Assembly: GCA_038255145.1 (NCBI GenBank)
Contig: JBBSLP010000016.1
Span: 24,314-88,313 of the forward strand
Direction: 5' to 3'
Length of the DNA stretch: 64,000 bases
Source: WHTX01 sp038255145
GTDB lineage: Bacteria; Actinomycetota; Acidimicrobiia; Acidimicrobiales; CAIXPF01
A model generated the notes under the pieces. That model was not told the origin of the DNA and did no database searches. It saw only the letters and a list, made by a program, of their open reading frames with translations. A program made the position numbers and the translations under genes. Positions 10,283 to 17,966 of this stretch are shown one piece after another. Position 1 is the first letter of the stretch. Each line of letters starts with the position of its first letter.

Positions 10283-11568
10283 GCTCCCCCCGCTACCGCG
10301 TCCTCGGTCTGGCCCGGCCCCGGGCCCCGTGGTTCGCCGAGCTCGGCCGGTGGGCCACCTCGGGCTCGGCCCCGGTCGACTTCGTGCGCTGCGTCAGCGC
10401 CGAGGAGGTCCGGGCCCGCCTGGCTTCCAGCCGGTCCTTCTCCGCCCTGCTGGTCGACGGCACCCTTCCCGGCGTCGACCGTGACCTGCTGGAGACGGCC
10501 CGCAACGCCGGTTGTGCCCCCGTGGTCGTCGGCGGTCCCACCCGGGACTGGCCGGCGCTGGGTGCGGCCGCCACCCTGTCCGCCGACTTCGCCCAGGGTG
10601 ACCTGGTGGCCCTGCTGGCCCTGCACGCCGCCACCCTGGCCGAGGTCAACGCCCTGCCCGACACCGGTCCCCGACCGGCCCTCGATGCCGGTTGGGCCGG
10701 TCCCCTGGTGGCGGTGACAGGTCCGGGCGGCACCGGGGCCTCGGTCGTGGCCCAGGCCCTGGCCCAGTCCCTGGCCGACGACCCCCGCCACGCCGGCCAC
10801 GTGGCGCTGGCCGACCTGGCCGTGCGGGCCGACCAGGGCATGTACCACGGCGCCCCCGACGTCATCCCCGGGGTGACCGAGCTGGTGGAGGCCCATCGGG
10901 CCGCCGCCCCCGCACCGGCCACCGTGCGGGGCATGACCTTCACCGTGCCCGCCCGGGGCTACCAGCTCTTGCTGGGCCTGCGCCGGCCCCGGGACTGGGC
11001 CGCTCTGCGCCCCCGGGCCACCGAGGCCGCCGTCGAGGGGCTGTGCCGCGCCTTCCGCCATGTGGTGGCCGATGTCGACGCCGACGTGGAGGGCGAAGCC
11101 GAGACCGGGGTGATGGAGACCGAGGACCGCAACCTGCTGGCCCGCACGGCGCTGGCCCGGGCTGACGCCGTCGTCGTGGTGGGCCACGCCGGGGCCAAGG
11201 GGGTGCACAGCCTCATGCGCACCGTCGACGAGCTCGTCGCCTTCGGCATCGACGCCCCCCGCATCATCCCCGTCCTCAACGACGCCCCCCGGTCCCCCCG
11301 GGCCCGAGCCGAGCTTGCCGCCGCCACCACGCGCCTGGGCTCCGACGCCCTGGGCATCGAGCTGGCCAGTCCCCTGTTCGTGACCTACCAGCGCCGCATC
11401 GAGGGCGCCCTGCGCGACGTCTCCCGCCTGCCCGCCGGGGTGGCCAAGCCCCTGACCTGCGCCATCGCCACCATCACCGGCCACCTCGGACGCCCAGCCG
11501 CCGACCAGGGCCAACCCATCCGCCCCGGCAGCCTCGGCGAGCTCACCCCCGACCGCGCCGCCAGCTGA
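10279..11568 (+). CDS. TadZ/CpaE-like pilus localisation protein with degenerate P-loop
   Basis: The N-terminal ~115 residues look like a receiver-type domain. A ParA/MinD-like fold follows from about 142. TadZ/CpaE normally places the pilus machine at the pole using a deviant Walker A with lysines (KGGxGKS/T). Here the loop is GPGGTGAS (148-155) and both lysines are missing, so ATP hydrolysis is doubtful. Later segments (ADLAVRADQG, VLNDAPRSPRA) fit the family. The start is TTG at 10279, overlapping the previous stop as TTGA. An 83-base C-rich gap separates it from tadA. Confidence 0.78.
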   Translation: MSSPRYRVLGLARPRAPWFAELGRWATSGSAPVDFVRCVSAEEVRARLASSRSFSALLVDGTLPGVDRDLLETARNAGCAPVVVGGPTRDWPALGAAATLSADFAQGDLVALLALHAATLAEVNALPDTGPRPALDAGWAGPLVAVTGPGGTGASVVAQALAQSLADDPRHAGHVALADLAVRADQGMYHGAPDVIPGVTELVEAHRAAAPAPATVRGMTFTVPARGYQLLLGLRRPRDWAALRPRATEAAVEGLCRAFRHVVADVDADVEGEAETGVMETEDRNLLARTALARADAVVVVGHAGAKGVHSLMRTVDELVAFGIDAPRIIPVLNDAPRSPRARAELAAATTRLGSDALGIELASPLFVTYQRRIEGALRDVSRLPAGVAKPLTCAIATITGHLGRPAADQGQPIRPGSLGELTPDRAAS

Positions 11569-11651
11569 CCCAGCACCGCCCGGCCCAAGGCCCCCTTCCT
11601 GCACGCCCCGCCCCCGCCCCCACGCCCAGCTCGCCAGGACACCCCCACCCC

Positions 11652-12971
11652 ATGGACTCCCCCACCACCGCCGGCTCCGCCCTCAGCCAGATCGAGCACG
11701 ACGTCCAGGCCCGGGCCGCGTCGGCCACCCTCGACATGGCCTCCCCAGCGGCGGCGGACGCCCTGCGCCACCTCATCCGCCAGGAGATCGAACGCTGGCG
11801 CCTCGACCACAAGCGCGGCCTGCGCACCGAGGACCTCAGCGACCCCGAGGGCCTGGCCGAACGGGCCTTCCGCAACCTGGCCGGCTACGGGCCCCTCGAG
11901 ACCCTGCTGGCCGACGACGACGTGTGGGAGATCATGGTCAACGCCCCCGACGCCATCTTCGTCAAGCGCCACGAGGGCCCGTCGGGCTACCACGACGAGC
12001 CCTTCCACGACGACGACCACGTCACCCGCACCCTGACCAAGCTGCTCGACGACAACGCCGTCGCCCACCGCAAGCTCGACCCCTCCGAGGGACTGCAGGA
12101 CGCCCAGCTCAAGGACGGCTCCCGACTGCACATCGTGCACGGCGACCTGGGCCGGGGCGGGCACCTCCTCATCAACATCCGCAAGTTCAGTGGCGTGCGG
12201 CTCTCCTCCCTGGACGAGCTCGTCGACCGGGGCACGCTCAGCGCCCAGGTGGCCGGGTTCCTGGCTGCGTGCGTGGGCGCCCGCCTCTCCATCGTCTTCG
12301 CCGGCCCTCCCGGCTCGGGCAAGACCACGCTCATGTCGTGCTGCTGCGCCGAGCTCGACCCCTCGCTGCGGGTGGTGACGGCTGAGGAGGTCTTCGAGGC
12401 CGACGTGCCCGTGGCCAACGTGGCCAGCATGCAGACCCGTCCCGGGCGGGGCGAGCGGGGCGAGATCGACCTGCGTCGCCTGGTGGCCGGCTTCCTGCGC
12501 ATGGCCCCCGACGTGGCCATCGTCGGCGAGGTCCGTGACCGTGAGGCCCTCCCCCTCCTGCTCACCCTGTCCTCGGGCGTCAAGGGCTTCACCACCATCC
12601 ACGCCGGCTCGGCCCGCCAGGCCCTCACCCGCCTGCGCTTCATCTGCCAGCTGGCCGACGTCGGCGCCGAGCTGCCCCTCTCCGCCCTCAACACCCTGGT
12701 GTCCGAGTCCATCGACCTGGTCGTGCACTGCCGACGCGGCCCCGACGGGCCCGTGGTCAGCGAGATCATCGCCGTCGAGGACCTGGCCGGCGGGGCCGAC
12801 GCCACCCAGTTCACCGCCACCGAGCTGTTCAGCCGCGACGTCATGGGCGGCCCCCTGGTGTGGAGTGGCCTGGTCCCCACCCGGGCCGAGCGCCAGTTGC
12901 GCCAGGCCGGCTTCGACGTGCGCCTCCTGCTCGACCCCGCCGCCACCACCGACCTGCGGGTGGCGTCATGA
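11652..12971 (+). CDS. tadA: Tad pilus secretion ATPase TadA/CpaF
   Basis: A hexameric type II/IV secretion ATPase that powers pilus assembly at the cytoplasmic face of the membrane. Walker A (GPPGSGKT) is at 218-225, the Walker B region APDVAIVGEVRD at 285-296 and the His box (GFTTIHAGS) at 312-320. An N-terminal all-helical and Asp-box region precedes the core. The length is 439 residues, normal for CpaF. The ATG at 11652 has no close ribosome site (AGGA lies about 12 bases away). The stop overlaps the tadB start as ATGA. Confidence 0.92.
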   Translation: MDSPTTAGSALSQIEHDVQARAASATLDMASPAAADALRHLIRQEIERWRLDHKRGLRTEDLSDPEGLAERAFRNLAGYGPLETLLADDDVWEIMVNAPDAIFVKRHEGPSGYHDEPFHDDDHVTRTLTKLLDDNAVAHRKLDPSEGLQDAQLKDGSRLHIVHGDLGRGGHLLINIRKFSGVRLSSLDELVDRGTLSAQVAGFLAACVGARLSIVFAGPPGSGKTTLMSCCCAELDPSLRVVTAEEVFEADVPVANVASMQTRPGRGERGEIDLRRLVAGFLRMAPDVAIVGEVRDREALPLLLTLSSGVKGFTTIHAGSARQALTRLRFICQLADVGAELPLSALNTLVSESIDLVVHCRRGPDGPVVSEIIAVEDLAGGADATQFTATELFSRDVMGGPLVWSGLVPTRAERQLRQAGFDVRLLLDPAATTDLRVAS

Positions 12972-13912
12972 GCCCGGCGCTCGTCGCCCTGGTCGCGGCC
13001 ATGGGCACCTACCTCCTGGTCACCGCCGTCGTCCCCGGACTCGGCCCCGACCGCCGTCGCCGTACGGAGCGGCGCGAGCAGAACCGGCGCTCCATGCGCC
13101 GGTGGCTGGTCCAGGCCGGACTGGTCGAGGTCCGCCCCGTCGAGTTCGGCGCGGTCATGGCCGTGCTCTTCCTGGCCGGCGCCGGTGCCACCTACGCCCT
13201 GTTCGGCGGCATCATCCCCGCCCTCATCGTCGGGCTGGCCGCGGCGACGTCCCCGGTGCAGCTGTACCGGGCCCGTCGCGCCGCCCGCCTCGAGGTGGCG
13301 CAGCAGGCGTGGCCCCGCCTCATCGAAGAGGTGCGCCTACGGGCCACCACCCTGGGCCGCTCCCTACCCCAGGCCCTGTGCGACATCGGCGACCGGGCCC
13401 CGGTCGAGCTGCAGCCGGCCTTCGCCGCCGCCCAGCGCGAGTGGCTGCTGTCGGTCGACTTCGCCCGCACCCTCGACGTGCTCAAGGAACGGATGGCCGA
13501 CGCCACCGCCGACGCCACCTGCGAGACCCTGCTCGTGGCCCACGAGGTGGGGGGCACCGACCTCGGCTCCCGCCTCCAGGCCCTGGCCGAGGACCGCCAC
13601 GCCGACGCCGAGGCCCGCAAGGAGGCCCGGGCCCGCCAGAGCGGGGTGCGCCTGGCCCGCCGCTTCGTCCTCGTGGTCCCCGCAGGCATGGCCGTGGCCG
13701 GGTCCCTCATCGGCGAAGGCCACGAGGCGTACAGCAGCGGGATGGGCCAGGCCGGGGTCGTGCTCGCCCTGACCATGGTGGCCGGCTGTTGGTTCTGGGC
13801 CGGCCGCTACCTGCGCCTCCCCACCAACCACCGCATCTTCGAGGCCTCATCGGCCGATGCGTCGATCAGGTCCCGAAGCGGCCGCGTCGCCTTCGACGAG
13901 GTGGCGGCATGA
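12968..13912 (+). CDS. tadB: Type II secretion system F-domain protein TadB
   Basis: An inner-membrane platform protein of the Tad pilus. It has an N-terminal transmembrane helix (about 3-22), a helix pair at about 58-95, a cytoplasmic T2SSF domain (about 115-245, with LIEEVRLRATTLGRSLPQAL) and C-terminal membrane helices (about 240-290). The length is 314 residues. The start ATG overlaps the tadA stop and the stop overlaps the tadC start, so stoichiometry is probably set by translational coupling. Confidence 0.86.
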   Translation: MSPALVALVAAMGTYLLVTAVVPGLGPDRRRRTERREQNRRSMRRWLVQAGLVEVRPVEFGAVMAVLFLAGAGATYALFGGIIPALIVGLAAATSPVQLYRARRAARLEVAQQAWPRLIEEVRLRATTLGRSLPQALCDIGDRAPVELQPAFAAAQREWLLSVDFARTLDVLKERMADATADATCETLLVAHEVGGTDLGSRLQALAEDRHADAEARKEARARQSGVRLARRFVLVVPAGMAVAGSLIGEGHEAYSSGMGQAGVVLALTMVAGCWFWAGRYLRLPTNHRIFEASSADASIRSRSGRVAFDEVAA

Positions 13913-14817
13913 ACCGGGCCGTGATCCTGGCCGCCCTGGTCCTGTGGCTGGGCGCCACCCTGGTGCTGGCCGAGGTGCGGGCCCTGCGCCGCCCCCGCCT
14001 GACCGCCCGCCTCCGCCCCCACCTGGGCCGCGGCCTGTCGGCCGACGGCCGCTCCGGGGTGCTGTCGGTGGCGTCCATGCGTGACGTCCTCGGCCCCATC
14101 GTCTTCAGCGTGGGCACCACCCTGAGCCGGGCCCTGGGCGTGGACGACGACCTGTCCCTGCGCCTGCGCCGGGCCGGTTCTCCCCTCGACCCCACCGCCT
14201 TCCGCCTCCGTCAGGCCGCCCGATCCGGCGCCGGCGCCGCAGCCGGGCTGGCACTGGGCGTGCTGGCCGGGCTGGGCACGCTGTTGTGCCTGGGCGCGGC
14301 CGTGGCCGGTGCCGTGCTCACGTTCCTCGTCATCGAGCAACGGGTGGTGGGCGCCTCCCGACGCCGTCAGGACCGCCTGCGGGCCGAGCTACCGGTCGTG
14401 GCCGAACAGATCGGCATGCTCCTGGGCGCCGGGTTCTCCCTGGGCTCGGCCCTGGGCCGGGTGGGCCGTCGGGGCAACGGTGTGTGCTCCGAGGACCTCC
14501 ACGTCGTCGGCAACCGGGTCCGCCAGGGCCTGTCCGAGCTCGAGGCCCTGCGGGAGTGGGCGTCGATCGCCGAGGTCCCCGAGCTGGGGCGCCTGGTCAC
14601 CGTGCTCGCCCTCAACGGCGAGACCGGCGATGCCGGCCGCCTCATCAGCGACGAGGCCCGCACCATGCGGGCCGATGCCCAGCGCCGCACCGTCGAGCTG
14701 CTCGAACGCCGCTCCCAGATGGTCTGGGTGCCCGTCACCGTGGCCACCCTCATCCCCGGCGTGCTGCTCATGGCCATCCCCTTCCTGGCCGCCATGCGCA
14801 ACTGGTCAGCCATCTGA
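13909..14817 (+). CDS. tadC: Type II secretion system F-domain protein TadC
   Basis: The second platform protein of the Tad machine. It has an N-terminal helix (about 4-22), a long hydrophobic helix pair (about 97-135), a T2SSF domain (about 160-270, with LPVVAEQIGMLLGAGFSLGSAL) and a C-terminal membrane helix near 275-298. 302 residues is family-typical. The ATG at 13909 overlaps the tadB stop. The four genes tadZ to tadC follow the canonical Tad order. Confidence 0.86.
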   Translation: MNRAVILAALVLWLGATLVLAEVRALRRPRLTARLRPHLGRGLSADGRSGVLSVASMRDVLGPIVFSVGTTLSRALGVDDDLSLRLRRAGSPLDPTAFRLRQAARSGAGAAAGLALGVLAGLGTLLCLGAAVAGAVLTFLVIEQRVVGASRRRQDRLRAELPVVAEQIGMLLGAGFSLGSALGRVGRRGNGVCSEDLHVVGNRVRQGLSELEALREWASIAEVPELGRLVTVLALNGETGDAGRLISDEARTMRADAQRRTVELLERRSQMVWVPVTVATLIPGVLLMAIPFLAAMRNWSAI

Positions 14818-14835
14818 CCGCCATGGCTGCGCCCT

Positions 14836-14880
14836 CCCCCTTCTCCACAACCCCCTTCACCACAACCCCCTTCTCCAACG
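14836..14880 (+). repeat. Three tandem 15-base repeats upstream of the pilin-like gene
   Basis: Three adjacent 15-base units based on CCCCCTTCTCCACAA with small changes. The unit length is a whole number of codons. The stretch is open in the pilin frame from an ATG at 14823, where it would encode PFSTT, PFTTT, PFSND. It may be an N-terminal extension of the pilin or simply leader sequence. Confidence 0.7.
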
Positions 14881-14906
14881 ATCGCTCCCCCCGGCAGGAG
14901 CCCACC

Positions 14907-15188
14907 ATGAACACCACCGTCGTCACCACCGCGTCCACCGTCGTCGAGTCCACCGCCACCGGGTCCACCGTTGTCGGGTCCACCGCCGGCCGGCTGCGCC
15001 GGGCGCTGTCCGCCCTGCGCCGGGAGGAGCGGGCCGAAGGGGTCATCTCCACGGCCATCGCCGTGCTCATCGTGGCCTTCCTCGGTGTCGGTGCCTTCGC
15101 CGCCTTCCGGGTGGTGCTCGACACCACCCAGACCCGGGCCGTCGACTGCGTCCAGCAGATCGGTGCCAACGGCACGTCCTCGTGCTGA
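14907..15188 (+). CDS. Flp/TadE-like pilin, probable major pilin candidate
   Basis: A 93-residue protein with a basic stretch (RRALSALRREERAEG), then a cleavage-like Gly, then a single hydrophobic helix (VISTAIAVLIVAFLGVGAFAAF), as in Flp prepilins. The usual Glu at +5 of the mature protein is absent. There are two Cys near the C-terminus (VDCVQQIG and the final SSC). The N-terminal 20 residues repeat STVV/GST motifs. The ATG at 14907 has AGGAG seven bases upstream and is preferred over ATG 14823. It directly follows tadC. Confidence 0.7.
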   Translation: MNTTVVTTASTVVESTATGSTVVGSTAGRLRRALSALRREERAEGVISTAIAVLIVAFLGVGAFAAFRVVLDTTQTRAVDCVQQIGANGTSSC

Positions 15189-15595
15189 GCGCACCACCGA
15201 ACCCCCGCCGTCAGGGCGCCGAGGCCGGGAGCGGCCTGCTCTCGGCCACCTTCGGGGTGGTCATCTTCTGCGGCTTCCTCCTCGTGGCCGCCCAGGTGCT
15301 GCTGACCCTGCACCGCACCACCCTGGTGGCCTCCGCCGCCGCCGACTCGGCCCAGGCCGCGGCCCAGGCCCACGGACCCGGCGACCACCTGTGCGACGCC
15401 ACCGCCGTGGCCACGGCGGTGGCCCGGGCCCATGCTCTGCTCGGTCCGGCCATCTCGGCCACGGCCACGTGCGAGGGAGCGTCCATCTCCGTCGAGGTGG
15501 CCGCTCCCCGACCCCGGCTGGTGGGGAGCTTCGGCACCCCCACCATCAACCGCACGGCCACCGCCCGTCTCGAGACCCGTACGAGGACGACGTGA
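15182..15595 (+). CDS. TadE-like minor pilin
   Basis: A 137-residue protein with one N-terminal hydrophobic helix (about 19-41, LLSATFGVVIFCGFLLVAAQ) after a Gly-Ser turn, then an extracytoplasmic domain with two cysteines. This layout is that of TadE-like pseudopilins. The GTG at 15182 overlaps the pilin gene by 7 bases; the stop overlaps the next gene as GTGA. The exact role (minor pilin or assembly factor) cannot be told from the sequence. Confidence 0.65.
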   Translation: MLSAPPNPRRQGAEAGSGLLSATFGVVIFCGFLLVAAQVLLTLHRTTLVASAAADSAQAAAQAHGPGDHLCDATAVATAVARAHALLGPAISATATCEGASISVEVAAPRPRLVGSFGTPTINRTATARLETRTRTT

Positions 15596-16053
15596 GCGGG
15601 CGTTGGCAGGCCCGCACCCGGGCGAGGGGTGAACGTGGTGCCATCGGCGGCATCGAGATGCTGCCCCTGGGCGTGCTCGTCTTCGTCGGCGGGCTGCTGC
15701 TGGTGGCCAACCTGTGGGCGGTGATCGACGGTCACCTCATGGCCGCGGCCGCGGCCCGCCAGGCCGTGCGGGCCTACGTCGAAGCCGACGACGGCGTCTC
15801 TGCCACCGCTGCGGGCCAGGAGGCGGCCCGCCGGTCGGCCCAGGCCTACGGGGTGGATCCCGACGCCGTGACCGTCGGCTGGGACGACGGCGGCCAGAGC
15901 TTCGGGCGTTGTACCCGCATCGTGGCCGACGTGGACTACCAGGTGCGGGCGTTCATCCTCGGCCCCGTCGGCACCTTCGGGATCCACGCCTCGGCCAGCG
16001 AAGTCGTCGATCCCCATCGTGACGGGCTGACGGGAGCCGGCTGTGGCGCGTGA
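15592..16053 (+). CDS. TadE-like minor pilin
   Basis: A 153-residue protein. The motif RGERGAIGGIEMLPLGVLVF resembles a prepilin cleavage site with Glu close to +6, followed by a hydrophobic helix (about 21-44). The rest is a mixed extracytoplasmic domain with two cysteines (GRCTRIV and the C-terminal GCGA). The GTG start overlaps the previous stop, and the 3' end overlaps the next gene by 11 bases. It is part of the pilin cluster behind tadC. Confidence 0.66.
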   Translation: MSGRWQARTRARGERGAIGGIEMLPLGVLVFVGGLLLVANLWAVIDGHLMAAAAARQAVRAYVEADDGVSATAAGQEAARRSAQAYGVDPDAVTVGWDDGGQSFGRCTRIVADVDYQVRAFILGPVGTFGIHASASEVVDPHRDGLTGAGCGA

Positions 16054-16537
16054 CCAGGGACGACGAGCGAGCCGGTCGCCGAGGCGACAGCGCGACGGCT
16101 GGCGACGAGGTCGGGGTGAGCGGGGCACGGCACTGCTGTTGGTGCCGGCGGGTTTCCTCATCCTCATGGTCCTGGCCGCGGTGGCCTTCGACGTGTCCCG
16201 GCTGTACATGGCCCGGCGCGAGCTGGTGGACGTGGCCGCCTCGGCGGCCAGCGACGTGGCCGGCCAGTCCCTCGACCCTGATGCCTACCGAACCGGTGGC
16301 CAACTCGTCTGGTCCCAGCCCCGGGCCGAGGCCGCGGTGGCCCGATCCCTGGCCGACCAGGGCCTGACCGGCCGGGTGCGGGCCGTCGTGGCCCTGGTGG
16401 TGGCGCCCGAGGGGAGCCGGGTGGAGGTCACCTTGGAGACCGACGTGCCCTGGCTGTTCGCCCACGGGGTGCCCGGCAGCGACCGCATCTCTACGGCCGT
16501 CCGCGGTGGCGGGTGGGCAACTTTCGATACTTTCTGA
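16043..16537 (+). CDS. TadE/TadG-like pilus protein
   Basis: A 164-residue protein. A very basic N-terminus (many Arg to residue 27) precedes GERGTALLLVPAGFLILMV, a typical TadE/G membrane anchor, followed by AFDVSRLYMARRELVDVAASAA, a family-like helix. The remainder is a small extracytoplasmic domain. The GTG at 16043 lies inside the previous gene. It closes the Tad structural cluster; the next gene starts 64 bases later with its own ribosome site. Confidence 0.72.
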   Translation: MARDQGRRASRSPRRQRDGWRRGRGERGTALLLVPAGFLILMVLAAVAFDVSRLYMARRELVDVAASAASDVAGQSLDPDAYRTGGQLVWSQPRAEAAVARSLADQGLTGRVRAVVALVVAPEGSRVEVTLETDVPWLFAHGVPGSDRISTAVRGGGWATFDTF

Positions 16538-16601
16538 CCCTTTCCATTGCTATCGACGCTAGCGTTGCCTCGTCACCGCTGCACCGCCGAGAGGAGCTGC
16601 C

Positions 16602-17966
16602 ATGCACAACATCGTCGACGACCACGCCCTCCACGGCCTGGTCAACCTGAAGTCCGCCACCGAGCCCGACGACGAGGTCCGGCTACGCCGGGAGGCGGCC
16701 GTGCTCCACGCCGCCGGCATCCCCGGACTGGTCGAGCTCATCGACCACCACGACGACGGCGCCGTGGTCGAGCTGCGGACGCGCCACGTCGGCACCCGCT
16801 CGGCCCTGACCCTGGGGGGAGGCTCACCGGCCACGCTCGCCGCCCTCGGTGCCGGCGTGGCCACCACCCTGGCCGACCTGCACCGCCGGGGCCTGAGCCA
16901 TGGCGCCGTCCAGGCCGACCACGTGCTCATCGGCGCCCAGGGCCAGCCCGTGCTGTGCAGCCTGGGCCGGGCCGGCGCCGACCCGTCGGTGTGGGCCGGA
17001 CACCTGCCGGCCGGGGACGACGATGCACCCTTTGCCCCGGCCGAGGACGTGGCCGCCCTGGGTGCCCTGCTCGCCGACCTGGCCAGCCGGGGCTCGGGCT
17101 GGCGCACGGCCCTGGGCCGACGTCGGCTGCTGAGCGCGGCCGCAGCGGCCACCGCGGCAGACGCCTCACTGCGGCCGACGGCAGCTCAGCTGGCCGTCAC
17201 CCTGGCCGGCCTCAGCCGGGGACGGGCCACGTTGGTGCCCGCGCCCGACGGTGGCGAGGCCCCGGTCGATCCCCTCGACCCACCGACCCGGTCCTTCGGC
17301 CCCGGGCCCGGCAGCGACGTCGGGACGACGGGTGGTAGGGGCAGGGGTCGACGCATCGGCGTGCTCGTGGCGACCACCGTCGTCGCCGGAGCTACGACCG
17401 CGGCGGCCATCGTCGGCTTCAGCGCCTCGTCCGGCCCCCGCGCCGCCGCAGCGCCGTCGGCGACAGCTGTGGCGACGCCCGCCGACGGCGCCGCCACCAC
17501 GATCGAACCTGCTGCCGACGTGACCGTGGCACCTGCTGACCCCGCCGCCGAACCCGCAGCCGACACGTCGGCCACCTCGCCGGATGCGCCGACGCCCACG
17601 TCGTGCCCCGACAGCTACGAGTCCGCCGCCCGCGACGGTGTGGGCGTCGGATGCGCCGATCTGATCAGCCTGGCGGGCCGACGGGTGTCGCTGGGTGGGC
17701 TGAGCTGGGACGTGGGCCAGGACGGTGATGAGCTGGCGGTGGCCGACATCGACTGCGACGGCCGGCTCGAGGTGGCCCTGCTACGTCCGTCGACGGCCGA
17801 GCTGTTCGCCTTCGCCACCTGGGCGCCTCCCGGTCAGCCGGTGACCGTCACCGCCCATGCCGTGCCCGGCGCCCTGGCCCTGGTGACCGACCCCGCCGCC
17901 TGCGGCCTGTCGGTGCGACAACCCGACGGGTTGCCGCTTGCTGTAGACCTGGCGGACCTGGGATGA
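16602..17966 (+). CDS. Pseudokinase-like single-pass membrane protein
   Basis: Residues 1-210 follow the pattern of a small protein kinase fold. A helix like ADLHRRGLSHG runs into a catalytic loop in which HRDxKxxN is replaced by HGAVQADHV (100-108) and the DFG site by CSLG (119-122), so catalysis looks impossible. A linker rich in Pro/Gly follows, then one transmembrane helix (about 252-274). A low-complexity Ala/Pro/Thr stretch (275-330) leads to an extracytoplasmic domain with two Cys and an FG-GAP-like segment (VADIDCDGRLEVALLRP). The ribosome site GAGAGGAG is clear. The stop overlaps the LysM gene as ATGA. A scaffold or sensor for the pilus or wall is a reasonable guess. Confidence 0.62.
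   Translation: MHNIVDDHALHGLVNLKSATEPDDEVRLRREAAVLHAAGIPGLVELIDHHDDGAVVELRTRHVGTRSALTLGGGSPATLAALGAGVATTLADLHRRGLSHGAVQADHVLIGAQGQPVLCSLGRAGADPSVWAGHLPAGDDDAPFAPAEDVAALGALLADLASRGSGWRTALGRRRLLSAAAAATAADASLRPTAAQLAVTLAGLSRGRATLVPAPDGGEAPVDPLDPPTRSFGPGPGSDVGTTGGRGRGRRIGVLVATTVVAGATTAAAIVGFSASSGPRAAAAPSATAVATPADGAATTIEPAADVTVAPADPAAEPAADTSATSPDAPTPTSCPDSYESAARDGVGVGCADLISLAGRRVSLGGLSWDVGQDGDELAVADIDCDGRLEVALLRPSTAELFAFATWAPPGQPVTVTAHAVPGALALVTDPAACGLSVRQPDGLPLAVDLADLG

Noticed and set aside
16556..16565. Perfect palindrome ACGCTAGCGT before the pseudokinase gene
   Set aside because: Ten bases is short enough to arise by chance and no second copy was found, so it is not listed as an operator.
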